NCBI GenBank assembly: GCA_027924645.1
Contig: BSBN01000037.1
Span: 3,100,001-3,164,000, forward strand
Origin: Cunninghamia lanceolata
Lineage: Eukaryota; Streptophyta; Pinopsida; Cupressales; Cupressaceae
Length of the DNA stretch: 64,000 nt
Reading direction: 5' to 3'
Below, one piece after another: positions 22,141-33,659 of this stretch. The notes beneath the pieces were generated by a model that was not told the origin of the DNA, did not search any database, and was given only the letters and a program-made list of their open reading frames with translations. A program made the position numbers and the translations under genes. Position 1 is the first letter of the stretch. The number at the start of each line of letters is the position of its first letter.

Positions 22141-22262
22141 GTACTCAGGTCATCTAGATTCAATTTTGACTAGATGCTTGTATTAACTTGCTAAATCACA
22201 ATCCATGTAAGCGATACTCAGGTCATCTCGGTTCAATTATACCTAGATGCTTGTATTCACTT
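22141..22262 (+). repeat. Duplicated ACTCAGGTCATCT unit
   Basis: Copies at 22141-22190 and 22214-22262 share ACTCAGGTCATCT, TTCAATT and CTAGATGCTTGTATT. They are direct repeats about 73 bases apart. Confidence 0.75.
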
Positions 22263-22731
22263 ACAACATTTCAGAAAAGTACCACAAAAAAAAAAATGCC
22301 CAATGATGAAATAAAGCACTCCAATAGCAAAGCATCCATCCTATATCTATTTATACATCCATACCATACCCCATGCAATAAAGATCCAACAATGCAGAGT
22401 ATCAATACAAATAAAAGCTTGTGAATCTTTCTATCGAGTCTTTCTTCTATCAATCAGATTTCTATCTATCATCATATCTTTCATCCTTGTCCGGTCAATC
22501 TGAGCAATGATCCAAATGCAAGGTCCATCCTTAATCCATACCAATCAAGTCAAGTCAATCTTGCACAAATGATCCACTCACAATCAGTGGTCTTGATCCT
22601 TGTCTGGTCGTAAACCAACTCGATCAGTTAATCACTCAATTGTCTTATACAGGATGTTGCATTGTCAAAATCAGACCAATACACGTGTCTTACATGACAT
22701 GCTTCATTTCCTGGAACCAGACACTATCCTT

Positions 22732-22820
22732 CATGTTGCTCTAGGGATCCATCATTCCCCGCCATGACAACACACCTGCCATGTTGGTCTAGGGATACAT
22801 CGTTCCCCGCCATGACAACA
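22732..22820 (+). repeat. 48-bp tandem duplication in 3' UTR
   Basis: Copies start at 22732 and 22780 and share CATGTTG, TCTAGGGAT and TTCCCCGCCATGACAACA, with a few substitutions. Confidence 0.85.
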
Positions 22821-23170
22821 TTGTTGTATATCGTTATCAGTATATCGTTGGTTTACTGCTTGACAGGGGCAATACCTTGTTTGTTCTTGTGTCATTTGCG
22901 CATACTTGCTTGCTTGCTTGTGTGTGTCATCATTCCATCTTGCATTGCGTATCATTCGACTCTTTCTTCAACCAATTTCTTCATTCTAGCCTATCCTAAC
23001 CCCTTCTTCATCGTGAGATTGTCCGTCTCACGCCTTCTGCCTTCTTCTCGTCCAATCTCCCGAGGGGGCATCCTATCGTCATTAAACTTGTACCAGGGGC
23101 AAACTGGGGCATGTATCATCATTCAGACTATCAAATTCTTTGAAGCAACGCTGTAAACTGCATTGCATCA

Positions 23171-23183
23171 AAGAGGGGCAAAA
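23171..23183 (+). promoter_or_regulatory. Polypurine tract of element A
   Basis: AAGAGGGGCAAAA directly abuts the TGTATACG start of the 3' LTR. It is the expected plus-strand primer site. Element G has the closely similar CAAAGAGGGACAAAA at its 3' LTR. Confidence 0.85.
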
Positions 23184-24222
23184 TGTATACGCCTAAAAAT
23201 GACACAAATCATCCTAAATAAATATTCTAAATATTTATTCCATTCTTCTACCAATTAAATAAATATTCTAAATTTATTTAATCAATTCACTATCCCATAA
23301 TTAAATAAATTCTATTTATTTAATTAAAATTCTTCTATTTGTCCTTCACAATTAAATAATCATAAATTATTTAATTAAGCCTAATTCCTCTATCCTAAAG
23401 TTCTAAATTCAAAATTCCACATCACCTTTACACCTCACCTTTTCCACCTCACCTTGTCCACCTCATCAGGTTGCACATGTAATTAAATATATTTAATATT
23501 TAATTGCCTTATTTTCCCTCACCCACATGGCCTATTTTTTCTCCAATCAGAGGTCAGTTAACCAATCAATCAAATCTGTTAACTAACCTGTCAGTTGAGT
23601 CAAATCCTCAATCAATCCAGTCAGTTCCACAATCCACTCTTCTAACTGATCAGTCAATTCTGTTAACAGACCAGTCAATGGAGTTAACTCTCCAATCAGT
23701 TTTGTCACATCCCCCCTTTCATGATGGAGCTGGGACACTTGTCACATTTCTACTGGTTGCACATTCCTCAACCATCCTCAGCCATTGATCTTCATATCTC
23801 CTCTCAACCGTTGATTCCCATTCTTCCAAATCTATAAATGAAGCTTCATCCTTCCATTCTAATCATCCAGGCTTTTGACATCGTTACTCTGCAGAAATAT
23901 CACCAGCGCGCCTTTGGCACCCACTTGTCATCTACAAGCTTGAGATCACCATTGTTGCATTGGAGCTCACCTTCATTGCATATCACACCATAGCCGTTCA
24001 CCATCGACTTCCTCAAACAGCTTTAAAAGATTGCACTCTCTGAGGGCTCATCTCATCTGCGAAAGGACGATTCGTGATAGGCGAACAACAGAAGTTTCAA
24101 AACGGAAGAGGTTTGCTGTGTTTGTTCATTGCTTTGTTTACTTGAATCTTCTTTGTTTCACTATTCTGTTGATGTTTGGGTCATCTATTATTCATTTGAT
24201 TGATCACCATTTTACCCTCACA
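23184..24222 (+). repeat. 3' LTR of element A
   Basis: 1,039 bp, nearly identical to 10480-11517. It ends ACCCTCACA directly before the right GATTC copy. Confidence 0.95.
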
Positions 24223-24227
24223 GATTC
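24223..24227. repeat. Target site duplication GATTC, right copy (element A)
   Basis: Matches 10475-10479. Confidence 0.95.
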
Positions 24228-25320
24228 CTTTTATTTTCTGCTTCTTCTTTTCTTCATTTGAGCCTTCTCTATGGATTTCCCTGAAGACATCCTTCCTTGA
24301 AGGATTTTCCTCATCACTTCTTCCTCAAATAATCTCATAAGATTTAATTTTCACAGAAGAACTTTGAGGACCAAAAGAGGAAGATTCCCCTCTCTTATCA
24401 TTGCAAACTCCATTTTAGAGAATCACCTTTACTTGGAATTTGGGATGTTGTTATTTCAGTAGATTTTTTTCTCACCCAATTTTCTGATCTTTCGAGGATA
24501 TAAGCAGTTCTTTCATTAATACACGTAACTTTTGGAATAGCCCAATTTATTGGTGGCAAGGGAAATGTTTGAATCTTTTCAAAATAGATGGGCTCAATCA
24601 AGTCTAACCCATTAGATTCAATCCCTTTTGTGTCCCAAGTGAGCCTAAATTCTTGAATTTGAAGTAAGGTGAATCTCATCCAATCCTTTTTTCTAACTTT
24701 GAAATCATCCTCACAATCTTCCCAAAAATCCTCAATTTTAGGAATATGATCATATCCAACACCAAGATTTAGATTTTCCTTAACAAAATTCTTGCTATCA
24801 AATGGGAATCTCATGGTGTATAAGTAAAGATTTAGTTTTGCCATTGATCTCTCTATACTCTGTGCATCTGAGGATGACCTACACCTGTAATGAGTAAGGC
24901 CAATTTGAAATGAGACTCCAATTTTCTTCCTATCTCTATATCTCTTGTTGACTACACTAAGTTGCTTGCCAAGTTCTATTGGGACAAGTTTGTCATCTAC
25001 ATATCTCGACAACTTGTAAGGATAGCCATCATAACCTCCAACTCTTATATAAGTAAATTTTGGGAATTGAATGAAATAACTCCCATACCTTTTGACAAGT
25101 GCCGCTGCTTCTGGAGATATTATGAGTCATGTATTTCCTTGAAGCACTCTTATTGTCAACATTATGAATGCATCATTCACCCTCTTGAAATTCTTATAAC
25201 TCTGTTCTAATTGTAACCGTGGGTAATGATCATAGATTTGGGTTGCATCATCATAAATTCCCTTAGTGCTGAGTCCTGACCATGCCTTCATGCTTGCAAT
25301 CGTGTAAAAGAGATAGGAAG
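24228..25320 (-). pseudogene. ORF D, middle part (uncharacterised)
   Basis: This minus-strand part has one long open frame at 25012-24398 (204 codons; ELGKQLSVVNKRYRDRKK, then IPKIEDFWEDCEDDFKVRKK). Upstream, across one in-frame stop near 25136, it continues with PRLQLEQSYKNFKRVNDAF and QFPKFTYIRVGGYDGYPYKL. The frame continues from 32603 when element C and one GGAAG copy are removed, and goes on to 10479 with a phase change after element A is removed. I recall similar words only from uncharacterised plant proteins related to transposable elements. No catalytic motif is apparent. A link to the plant mobile domain family is a guess that a profile search could test. Confidence 0.6.
25316..25320. 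repeat. Target site duplication GGAAG, left copy (element C)
   Basis: Directly precedes TGTAGTGCCCC at 25321 and is repeated at 32603-32607. Confidence 0.85.
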
Positions 25321-28300
25321 TGTAGTGCCCCCTCGTTGTTAGCTTGTGACGGTGGTAGTTCTGAATTGCCCTCTGTTAGTTAGAGACAATTGTTAATCGT
25401 TCATTTCATTGATTCAGTTTTGAGACAGTTGATTTGTAGGTTATGATTTATGTTTGTCTGATGAATGATATTTGACTACTATATTTAGACATCTGTTATG
25501 AGTTAGATGACATTATGAGTACTTCAGTTATGATGTGTCGAATAAGTTTAGTAATGGATTATTATTTACATGTTTTATTAGATTCATAGATATCTATTTT
25601 CAAATGTTATGATTATAATCTTAACCAAGAGTAGGGACGGTGTAGCATTACTCATTTCGAGTACCCTGCTACGCCGCGATTCTCTGACTCTCTGTGTGTT
25701 GACATATACGTACTTGATCGTATTTAATCAGTTGTTTGGATGCAGGCTGCAGGTATCGAACCTCGACTCCACCTGATATAGCAGGTTTGAGCGGGTTCTT
25801 TCACCAATGGATATTAGTGATGGGAGATAACACGAGGTCTAATCCACTAGGTCGGTCCTTGTCTTCTGTTGTGGTCTTGAGTCGTGTTGGGACACTTGGT
25901 CTTTGCCTTGTTATGATTGGTTATCTTGTGTTGTGATGTTTAGTCAAGTCATGTTTTATAATGGTTAAAATAATTCTCCTGTAGGGTTAGAAGATTCTTT
26001 AGTGAACTAGTGGTTATTAATAATGCTTCTATTTTGTTTATTAAATAATTATTGAATTAGCTTAAAAGCTTTGTATGACACATTGGCCATATACCAGCTT
26101 AGCCTTGTCATCGTCTCTATGCTGAGATGAGTTTCTGATGTCATGTATTACCTCAGACACCGTCTGGTTATTGCTTGATTATTCTATCATTCTATGAGTC
26201 AGTTCCGTATGAATTTTGTGTTAAGTTAGTCCTTGTGGGTCGCTGTCGGATGTTTTGTTATTTGTAATTTTATTTGGCATGGTGTTAGAAATTGAGCTCG
26301 TGCCTTGTTTCTGTATGGTTTTCCTGAGAGGATTTTATAAGCCTTGGTCTTCTTTGGCTACTTTAATTAAATTGGGGGAACAACGAGGAATACCTTGATT
26401 TCCTAATTTCACATGCGCTTGATGCACGAGCCCACACTTGGAGTACTAATTAATATCTAAATCTTCATCTCAATCTCTCAACACGTGTTCTGCACTTCAG
26501 TTTCAATTCAAACTCTCCAATTCTCTATATCTATTAATTCATTTCAACTGTATAAATATAGTTCTTAATCTATACTTCTCAAGCTTGTTAGATTTAGTTT
26601 CCTTAAGAAAGCTTCTAGGCACATGCATATGCATATTCATAAATCTATTTTATTTACAGCCCATCAATGAATATTACTCTGCTCATTGCCTTGTCAGTCT
26701 AGACAACATTAGAGCTATTTAATACCTTGGTAGCCCTATTCAAATAGCTCGAACTCTCACCAAACTTACTTAGTGCACAATGCACAGAGCCCATGAGATG
26801 AAGAGACATGGTTACCTCTACAGAGCTCTTGTCATAGAATCCTAAGCACCTTTGGCATGGATAAGCATTGTTTGTGAGTCCTCACCTGCTGAATCAAACT
26901 TTTGACCCATTCTTAAACAATCCATACCAAAGTTCTTATCATCTGAATCAAACACAGTCTCCATTGTTCTAAATCCAGTCTTGAGCTCCTCTATTGCAGA
27001 TGTAGCCAGCAAATTGCTTTCTACAGGTATTCCTTTGAATCTATTATTGTTCGGATTAGTAAGCCTCTGTAGAAACCCATTTGCGCATAATATTGTTTAA
27101 CATTTTTAGGGGTTTCTTTTGGGCTTTGAAGGTTTAGAATCACACCATTTGTTATTATCTAAACGGGTCAATTTCAAGAAAGACCTTATGTCACTTAATG
27201 GTTCCCAGCTTGAAGTGTTGGAAATTCTTAATTTATTTATTTTTGTTTTTTATCAAGATAAAGGTAAGGGAAACATTTGGAAGCCTATAAGTTAGACGAG
27301 TATATCAAATTGCAATATTCGAGGTTGGGTCACCTGAAGGCTCTCTGCCAAACAAGCCACGTGCCTTACGGGTGCTATCACTATTTGCATGTTGGTTGAC
27401 ATGTCAAGGGGATAGTTTGGATGGTTTGATCGAGGATTTTGGGGGGGGATGCCTTTTGGATGGAGATTGTAGGAAGAAAAGGGAAACAGAACCACAAGAA
27501 GAAGGGAAGAGGGAGAAATCGCCTCTCATTTTCAGGCTGCGGAGAGTACTCCTTCAACTAAGGGAAGTGGACCTTGTACCAATGGTGATGGCAATGGTAA
27601 GAATGACAATCTTACATGGCAGATGCATTCTTTTTGTTCAAGTTAAGAGCCAGGTTAGAATGTCCTAGAGAGTGTAGTCTTGGTTTATCATAATGGGAGT
27701 GCTCATGTTTACAGGATAAATGGATCATTGAATAGTTTTGTAGGCATCATATATTGTAATGTCTCATGAAAATAAATGGGAAAACATTGGTTGTATACCT
27801 CCATAGTGCATGATCACTATTTTCATACCCTCCATTAACCAGCAATCAGACGGCTCTGTTCTTGGGACAACGTTTCTTTATTCTCCTTGATCATTTACGG
27901 GTTATAAAAAAATGACCATCTTAATTAAAAATTAATAGAGCCCTTGGATTGTAAGAAGAAATATTAGAATTTAGAAGATATCATACTCCTCATACAGACC
28001 TTCCCACATCAATGCTGATGATGATGATCCCCTGCAATTTGGCAGAGGTGGATGAGGAGAAGCAACAATGGGGTTTTTCCTTCACACCCAAATTCTTGGG
28101 CTGCTCTGGCCTCTATGGTACCAGTGTCTTCACCTACGCCAACATTATCATCTTTAGTTGTAAAATTTCATTCCCTGACGCCTTGAGTCTATTGATCTCT
28201 TTTCACACTTCTCCTCAGCCCTTCCCAAGCCTCTGAACTTGACATGTTCACTTGAGCTATTTGCTTCTTTTAAAATCGACTTACAATTCCTTATAACCAG

Positions 28301-28612
28301 CCTGTAACTTGTTTTTTTTCCTCTGATCAGTTTTCTGAAAAAAAAACCATTGTGCCTTCTTCAAATCTTGCTTTTCAACTTGCTTCTCCATTATGCTATT
28401 GGATGGCCTACTTGGGTGTAATCCTTCAAACCATTTTCTTTCTCCTCATATGTGTGTGTGCAATATGAAATGCTCGCCTAGATCATCTTCAAATAGTCCA
28501 GCTCATAATTGTTTTCTGGGCTGAGTCATTTGCTAAAACCCATTTGGCATATTTTATTTGAATTACTGGCATATCTATTGTTATTGTCTGACAAAACCAG
28601 TTAACATTTCTT

Positions 28613-28633
28613 TTAATAATAATAATAATAATT
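28613..28633. repeat. Short AAT microsatellite in element C
   Basis: About six consecutive AAT units in the run TTAATAATAATAATAATAAT. Confidence 0.8.
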
Positions 28634-31600
28634 AAACCCATTCTATTTTACTTCTCCTGCTAAATTTTGTTGATTTGGTGGCCTTGGCATTTTTTTTTTG
28701 TACGGTCCTACTGCTCACTATCATAGTTTCCTTGTCTTATCATCTCTTTTCTTTCATTTTGCATCGGCCAACCTTCTCTGGTGCTGGCATGAGAATTTTG
28801 CTGGTTGCAATATAAAATTTGGGACAATAAGATTGGTTCCTTTCTCCATCAAGCCGTCTTTCTCTACTGAGGAACCGTACTAAACTTGCTCAGATCCATT
28901 CATTTAGTTAAACTTGATCTAGTTTGGGATACCAGAGAGGAGATTTAATAGAATCCTTTCTCTTTAGAAGTTTTCTTTATCTAGCGCTCAATAGTAAGTT
29001 CTTCAAGAAACTTTCTATTCCTTTGCCTTTGAACCACCGAATGGCTAGGTTGAATTTTAACATCAGTTAATTTTGCTTTCTAAATACCTATCCTTATTAT
29101 CAACGAATCTTCCTAGTCGATTCTCTTCCTCCATGACTGAATCCTCCTATTGCAATCTGGAGATGGAAGGTAGCAACATGAGGTTCTTTATTTTGCATTT
29201 AAGCCGGTGTATATAATATTAAGGCAATTCATGAAAGAGTAAGCGTGATTCTTTTTGTAATGACTGGTCAATAATTAGAGTAGTAGTTTTATCTCTTACC
29301 CTTACATCAACCTTAGAGCATAATGTTATATTGTTAGTTGACCATCTCATATCACAAGCTTTTGGCGTCAGCACCATCAATTAAATCTGTTAATAGCGTT
29401 CTACCTTCGATTTAACAGCAAGAGAAATGGTGGAAATGTTAGTAAAATTTCCATGTAGAAGTTATATGTGTAATAGACATCTTCGTCAAATGAGAACTTT
29501 TTTTTTATGTGAGCTTTCTCCATGGTTCAAGGGTGTCGTCGAACTCTGCAGGAGATGTTTTTTTTGTTTAGTCAAACGTTTAGTATCAAAAGGTGTTTAT
29601 CTTAGCTTTTGTTGTCATCATAGGAGTCGAATAGTTGGTCGAAGCTAGTTGCATATTCAAGTTTTGTTTTAGTTGTAGTCAGATTTGATGTGATCTCTTT
29701 TCATAACAAAGCATGTAAATTTGTAGTTGTTATTAAATCTTGTTGTGTTCGTATGGGTTGCCATGGATTAGTTGGAGCTTGTACTTTCAGGTTTTTGGGT
29801 GCCAAGGAAATAGTGTTTTGTAATCGAATAGAAAGGTATAGTTTGGTAATGATGGTGATCCATGTGAATAGAAATATATTATAGGTATTTATGTAGGTTT
29901 TAATGTTGTTTTCGAAGTCAGAATTCGTAGGATGGTGTTTGGCATGGAGAAATATGCATGTAATTATTTTGGAAGGTCTATTTATGAACGATGTGTAGTA
30001 TGTCATTAGAGATACTTATACTTTTGGGAATGGGATGTTTAAGCATCAATGTAGAGGTTGTGGGTTAAGCTTATAAGGGTATATAAAAGTTTAGATTAGT
30101 AAATTGGGGTAAATAGGCTATTTCGATGGTAAGTTGTGCAATTTAGACATATATCTTATCCTTATCATTGTTGTTAGAAAGTATAGATTGGTAAAATATC
30201 TATGCCTATAGGATTATAATGTTGACTTGTAATTGTTATATGTATAGTGTAGTTGTATTGGTTAAATGTTAGATGATAAATTTGTTCTTAAGAAAATATA
30301 TTGGTACTTTTAGTTGTTTAAATAGAAGCTGTAGTAGTTTATGATCGGCGGAAAGTTTACTATTGTAGAAAAGATAATTATATCTTGTAGTTGTTTTATT
30401 AGGATGTATCATTAGTAAATCTTAGATGGGAAAATTCATGTTAAGCAAATTTATTTCATTTAGTTGCTTTCTTTATTTAAATTGTAGTTAGTAAACATGT
30501 TGATGGAGAGTTATGTTTTATATTTATAGTTGTCTTGGAAAGTTTAGAGTTAATTGGGTTAATGTTTTTGGTTTATTGAGGTAGCATCATTGTACTAATC
30601 AGGTTTAAATTACCTTCTTAAATGTTAATGTGTTAGTTAGGATTGTAATACTCCAAGTCATGCCTCGTAAATGGTAGATATCATTGAATTTGTATTCTTC
30701 TTCTTTTAGATACCTTAAATTCAGAAAACAAGAAATTGTGGTTGAACCTATTATGTGGCTTTAAAGTGTTTTACCTTGGAAATTGTTTAATGAAAGACTT
30801 GATTCATAATTTTTTTTTCTTGATTTTAGATTAGTTGAGATATTCGGATTATGGTTCTCCGTCCTCTGTGTCATTTTTCCTTGAGGGTTGAAGTTGCCTT
30901 TTTGGATATCATTGTATATGTATTTTCTTCATTTAGATACTTGATTTCAGAAAAGAAAGGAGTTGTGTTTTGATTACATTATGGGGAGTTTAGAGCGTAT
31001 CTATCTTGGGATTGTGTTATTAATGGTATTATTTTATGAGCTTTCCTTGACTTTTGTTTAAGCAAGGATGTTCAGTTCATGGATTACCTTCCTTGCCTTA
31101 TTACTTCCTAAGAGTATTGAAGTTCAGAGTTTTGGTGTAAGCTGATTTCTTGATTGAATTAGGAGTCCATTGAACCTCTTTGCTCGATCTTCTCCTTGGT
31201 CATATCTTATGTTTGTATTGGAGCATTATGTTACCTTGGGTGGAGTTTATGTCTATATGTTGGATTGTTGTGAAGTAGGAACCTTGTGAGATGTCATGAC
31301 CACTTGTGTCAATGTGGAAGCATTTTTCTTTTCAGATAGTGGTTACCCTTTTATTGTTTTGTACCTTACTCCAGAGGTGTAGTCGTTGGTTTTGGTTCAA
31401 ATTATGGCATGTCAATGTATTGGCTTCACTAGATTCCCGTGTCTTGCAATGAATGGGAAATGGCCTCTTGGATATAGTGCTTGGTTCTTGATGGTTTTGC
31501 TTCATTTTGAAGAGATTATGGATTTCTTGTTGTGGCCTAGTGAATGGCATATGTTATGGCTCTGATCTAATTGGTGACTCTTATCTATATGTTGTAGTAT

Positions 31601-31641
31601 GTAAGTTTGACCCGAGAACCCTAAGGGAGTGGCTTCTGTGG

Positions 31642-31963
31642 TGGGGCCGGTGCCTAGTGAGAGGTCGCCTGGGTAACCCCATGGAAGTTGTAAGCATGTG
31701 AAAAACTTAATAACTTAATCAAGAGGGTTGGGATATTAAAACACTTAACAAGATAAGTAATAGACCTCACCCATGCCTTGAGTGCTCTCACAGGCTAAGG
31801 ATGGGATGAGAAGGCCTGGTTGGCAAGGCTGACCTCCTCGTCTCCATGAGAGGACCTGTTGGCTCCGCATGTGTCACCCTATGGGGCCGGTGCCTAGAGA
31901 GAGGTTACCAGGGTAACCATAGATGGGGGCCGGCTTATGGTGATAGATAGACTGGGTAACCCA
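31642..31963 (+). repeat. Three GGGGCCGGTGCCTAG-type units in element C
   Basis: Units at 31642-31680, 31882-31919 and 31924-31963 share GGGGCCGG, a purine-rich middle and CTGGGTAACC. The first two also share GGTGCCTAG and GAGAGGT. They stand out from the T/G-rich DNA around them. Confidence 0.65.
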
Positions 31964-32602
31964 TGTTAGGACCATGCGATGACACTCTCCTTATGCAGTT
32001 CTGTTGTTTCTTGGTAGTGCCTCTGGAGTGATATCTTGGCTTGTGCAGTGTTGTTGGTATGGTCAGTTATTTCATGTCTGTTGTCATTCTGTTATTGTTT
32101 GTCTCTTTGGCTTAGTGGAATCCTCGTCGTTATCTCCTAGCTCGGAGGGGTGGGCCTCAGGGTTCCACATGGTTGGGTGGTAAGAGCTATCCATTGGTCC
32201 TTTTTTGGAGATACGGTTCGAGTTCTGCGCAGAGATGTTCCAGTTCTAGTTTGCTTCCTACCTTCGGTGGTGTTGTATACTTTCTTATGCATTCATTGTA
32301 AACCGACGTGATTGGTCTTGTAATCTTGTATTGTAACATTGTAATTGATCTATCTTGCTATAGTAAAAGTTGATCTTATCTGTAGAAGAAGTATAATGTA
32401 TTTCATTTGTGTGGTTTATAATTTTCCATCCCCTAATGCAGTTGTGTTTCCCTAGAGTTGTTAGATGAGTAATTTCCTTTATGCGGTGTAATATGGTATG
32501 TTTGGCTACTACTTCGCACTATCTTTCTTTAAAAAAAAAATTATTTCTGTAACTTTTGCACTTTTAGTCTAGCACTCTAGGGTTGCATGATGGGGCATTA
32601 CA

Positions 32603-32607
32603 GGAAG
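32603..32607. repeat. Target site duplication GGAAG, right copy (element C)
   Basis: Matches 25316-25320. Confidence 0.85.
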
Positions 32608-33600
32608 ACATGTAGAAGCATTGATCTGATTCATAGTGAGTCAATTGATGATGCAGATTATCACTAATAGTGCTTGCCCAATCAATGAACTATTTTCCAT
32701 CACATATCATGGAAATAAAGAGGTACATCCATTCTTGAAAATATTTTGAATTCTCACTTCCTATTAGCCTGTGAAGTAAAACAATTATGTTGGAGATATC
32801 TTAAACAAAAAGAGACATGTGGAGGATTTTTGGCAACTAAAATTTTCTAGCTTTGGGTGTGAGTATCCAACTCTTTGCTATTTCATTGAGACATTTATTC
32901 TTTTTCTCAGCAAAGTGTTGTCGTGAAATGGCCATATTAACATCAACAAATTGATCTATGTTAGGTAGTCTAGTTATCGGTTTATACCCTTTGATACATT
33001 CCAATACCAAATCTGGCTACTAAATTGCTATGGGAAGACCTGTAGTATGAGCTGACCCACTCTGATATATCTTCTCCACCATTAGAGATATCTTCTCTTC
33101 TTCCATCATTTTCTAAAACTCCTAAAGGTTGATAAGTCCCAACTTCATGTCAGTGATTTCTAGGACCGTGGATTCTAGAACACTGATGCAAATTCAAACC
33201 CTTGGTATTGATATTTCATGATGATGATATTTGTGAATCACCGATTGGATGTACCTTGTCAAAATAATCCTCGTTTGAGCATAGACAATTGAAGAACCTA
33301 GTTTTAAATTTGTAGGTTATGTTTGGACAATGATGACATTTACATTCACTAGAAAGTTTTCAAAATCTTTTCAACAATTCCATTTGTGTGTATCCTCCCT
33401 ACATCGCCTTCCATAAGATGACAAATGTTTGAGACATTTTGTCAAATAGTTGACGTGGTTTTTGTATGCTTCCACCTTTTACAAACCTATCTACCCATGC
33501 ACTATGACTATTTTAGGTGATAAAAATCAACTTTCAATCAAGCTATTATGAATTTCAATACCCTATTACGTCCATGCTCCCAAATTTTGCATGCATGTCT
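32608..33600 (-). pseudogene. ORF D, 5' part (uncharacterised)
   Basis: Minus-strand reading in one main phase with several stops gives KGYKPITRLPNIDQFVDVNM and AISRQHFAEKKNKCLNEIAK, then HRLIGSENSKYFQEWMYLF and FIDWASTISDNLHHQLTHY. This connects in frame to MKAWSGLSTKGIYDD at about 25295 once element C is removed. Further upstream, to about 33600, coding-like words persist (KPRQLFDKMSQTFVILWKAM, then FNCLCSNEDYFDKVHPIG) with a phase change near 33200. The whole ORF D would exceed 900 codons. The start codon is not identifiable. A primer-binding-site-like word just upstream suggests that it is the first ORF of an LTR element. Confidence 0.55.
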
Positions 33601-33639
33601 TCTGAAAAAAATCACAACTACAGTATCTGGAAAATTTCC

Positions 33640-33652
33640 ATACCCGATACCA
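33640..33652 (-). promoter_or_regulatory. Possible primer-binding site upstream of ORF D
   Basis: On the minus strand TTTGGTATCGGG begins with TGGTATC, as do sites complementary to initiator tRNA-Met (TGGTATCAGAGC); the rest diverges. It lies between the candidate LTR (33660-34803) and the start of ORF D. Confidence 0.35.
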
Positions 33653-33659
33653 AAGCTTT

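Larger units (their letters stand above)
20973..23170 (+). other. 3' untranslated region of element A with several short repeats
   Basis: This stretch holds no convincing coding. It is 2.2 kb between the pol stop and the polypurine tract and starts with an A-rich run. It contains triplicated GAAAACCTGG units (21099-21223), a duplicated CTACGT...ACGTAG unit (21454-21671), a duplicated ACTCAGGTCATCT unit (22141-22262) and a 48-bp tandem duplication (22732-22820). Long repeat-bearing 3' UTRs are known for Tat/Ogre-type elements. Confidence 0.8.
10480..24222 (+). mobile_element. Element A: complete young Tat-type Ty3/gypsy retrotransposon
   Basis: This is a 13,743-bp LTR retrotransposon with TG...CA LTRs of 1,038 and 1,039 bp and a perfect 5-bp duplication GATTC. 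It has a primer-binding site 4 bases after the 5' LTR and a polypurine tract against the 3' LTR. The order gag, protease, G-patch-like motif, RT, RNase H, archaeal-type RNase H, integrase, together with long repeat-bearing UTRs, marks the Tat branch of plant Ty3/gypsy. The LTRs differ by two substitutions (both A/G) and one 1-bp indel, so the insertion is very recent. It sits inside ORF D. The single gag-pol frame has three premature stops, so this copy cannot make full Pol by standard decoding. Confidence 0.95.
25321..32602. mobile_element. Element C: 7.28-kb coding-free LTR-type insertion
   Basis: Its termini TGTAGTGCCCC and GGGGCATTACA form a short imperfect inverted repeat of the LTR type. 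It is flanked by the 5-bp duplication GGAAG and splits ORF D in frame. I find no gag or pol motif in any frame and no pair of long direct repeats at the ends. Open frames such as 27372-27668 and 28012-28236 resemble nothing I know. It could be a very long solo LTR, a solo LTR carrying a further nested insertion, or a large non-autonomous derivative whose LTRs I cannot see. The other elements with TGTAATGCCC-like termini here run on the minus strand, so minus is the likelier orientation. Confidence 0.7.

Noticed and set aside
27372..28236. Open frames of 98 and 74 codons inside element C, considered as captured host exons
   Set aside because: No recognisable domain, no splice context that I can defend, and phases do not connect.
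25321..32602. Element C as a DNA transposon with terminal inverted repeats
   Set aside because: The inverted match is only about 11 bases, starts TG and ends CA with a 5-bp duplication, which fits an LTR-type terminus better. No transposase is visible.
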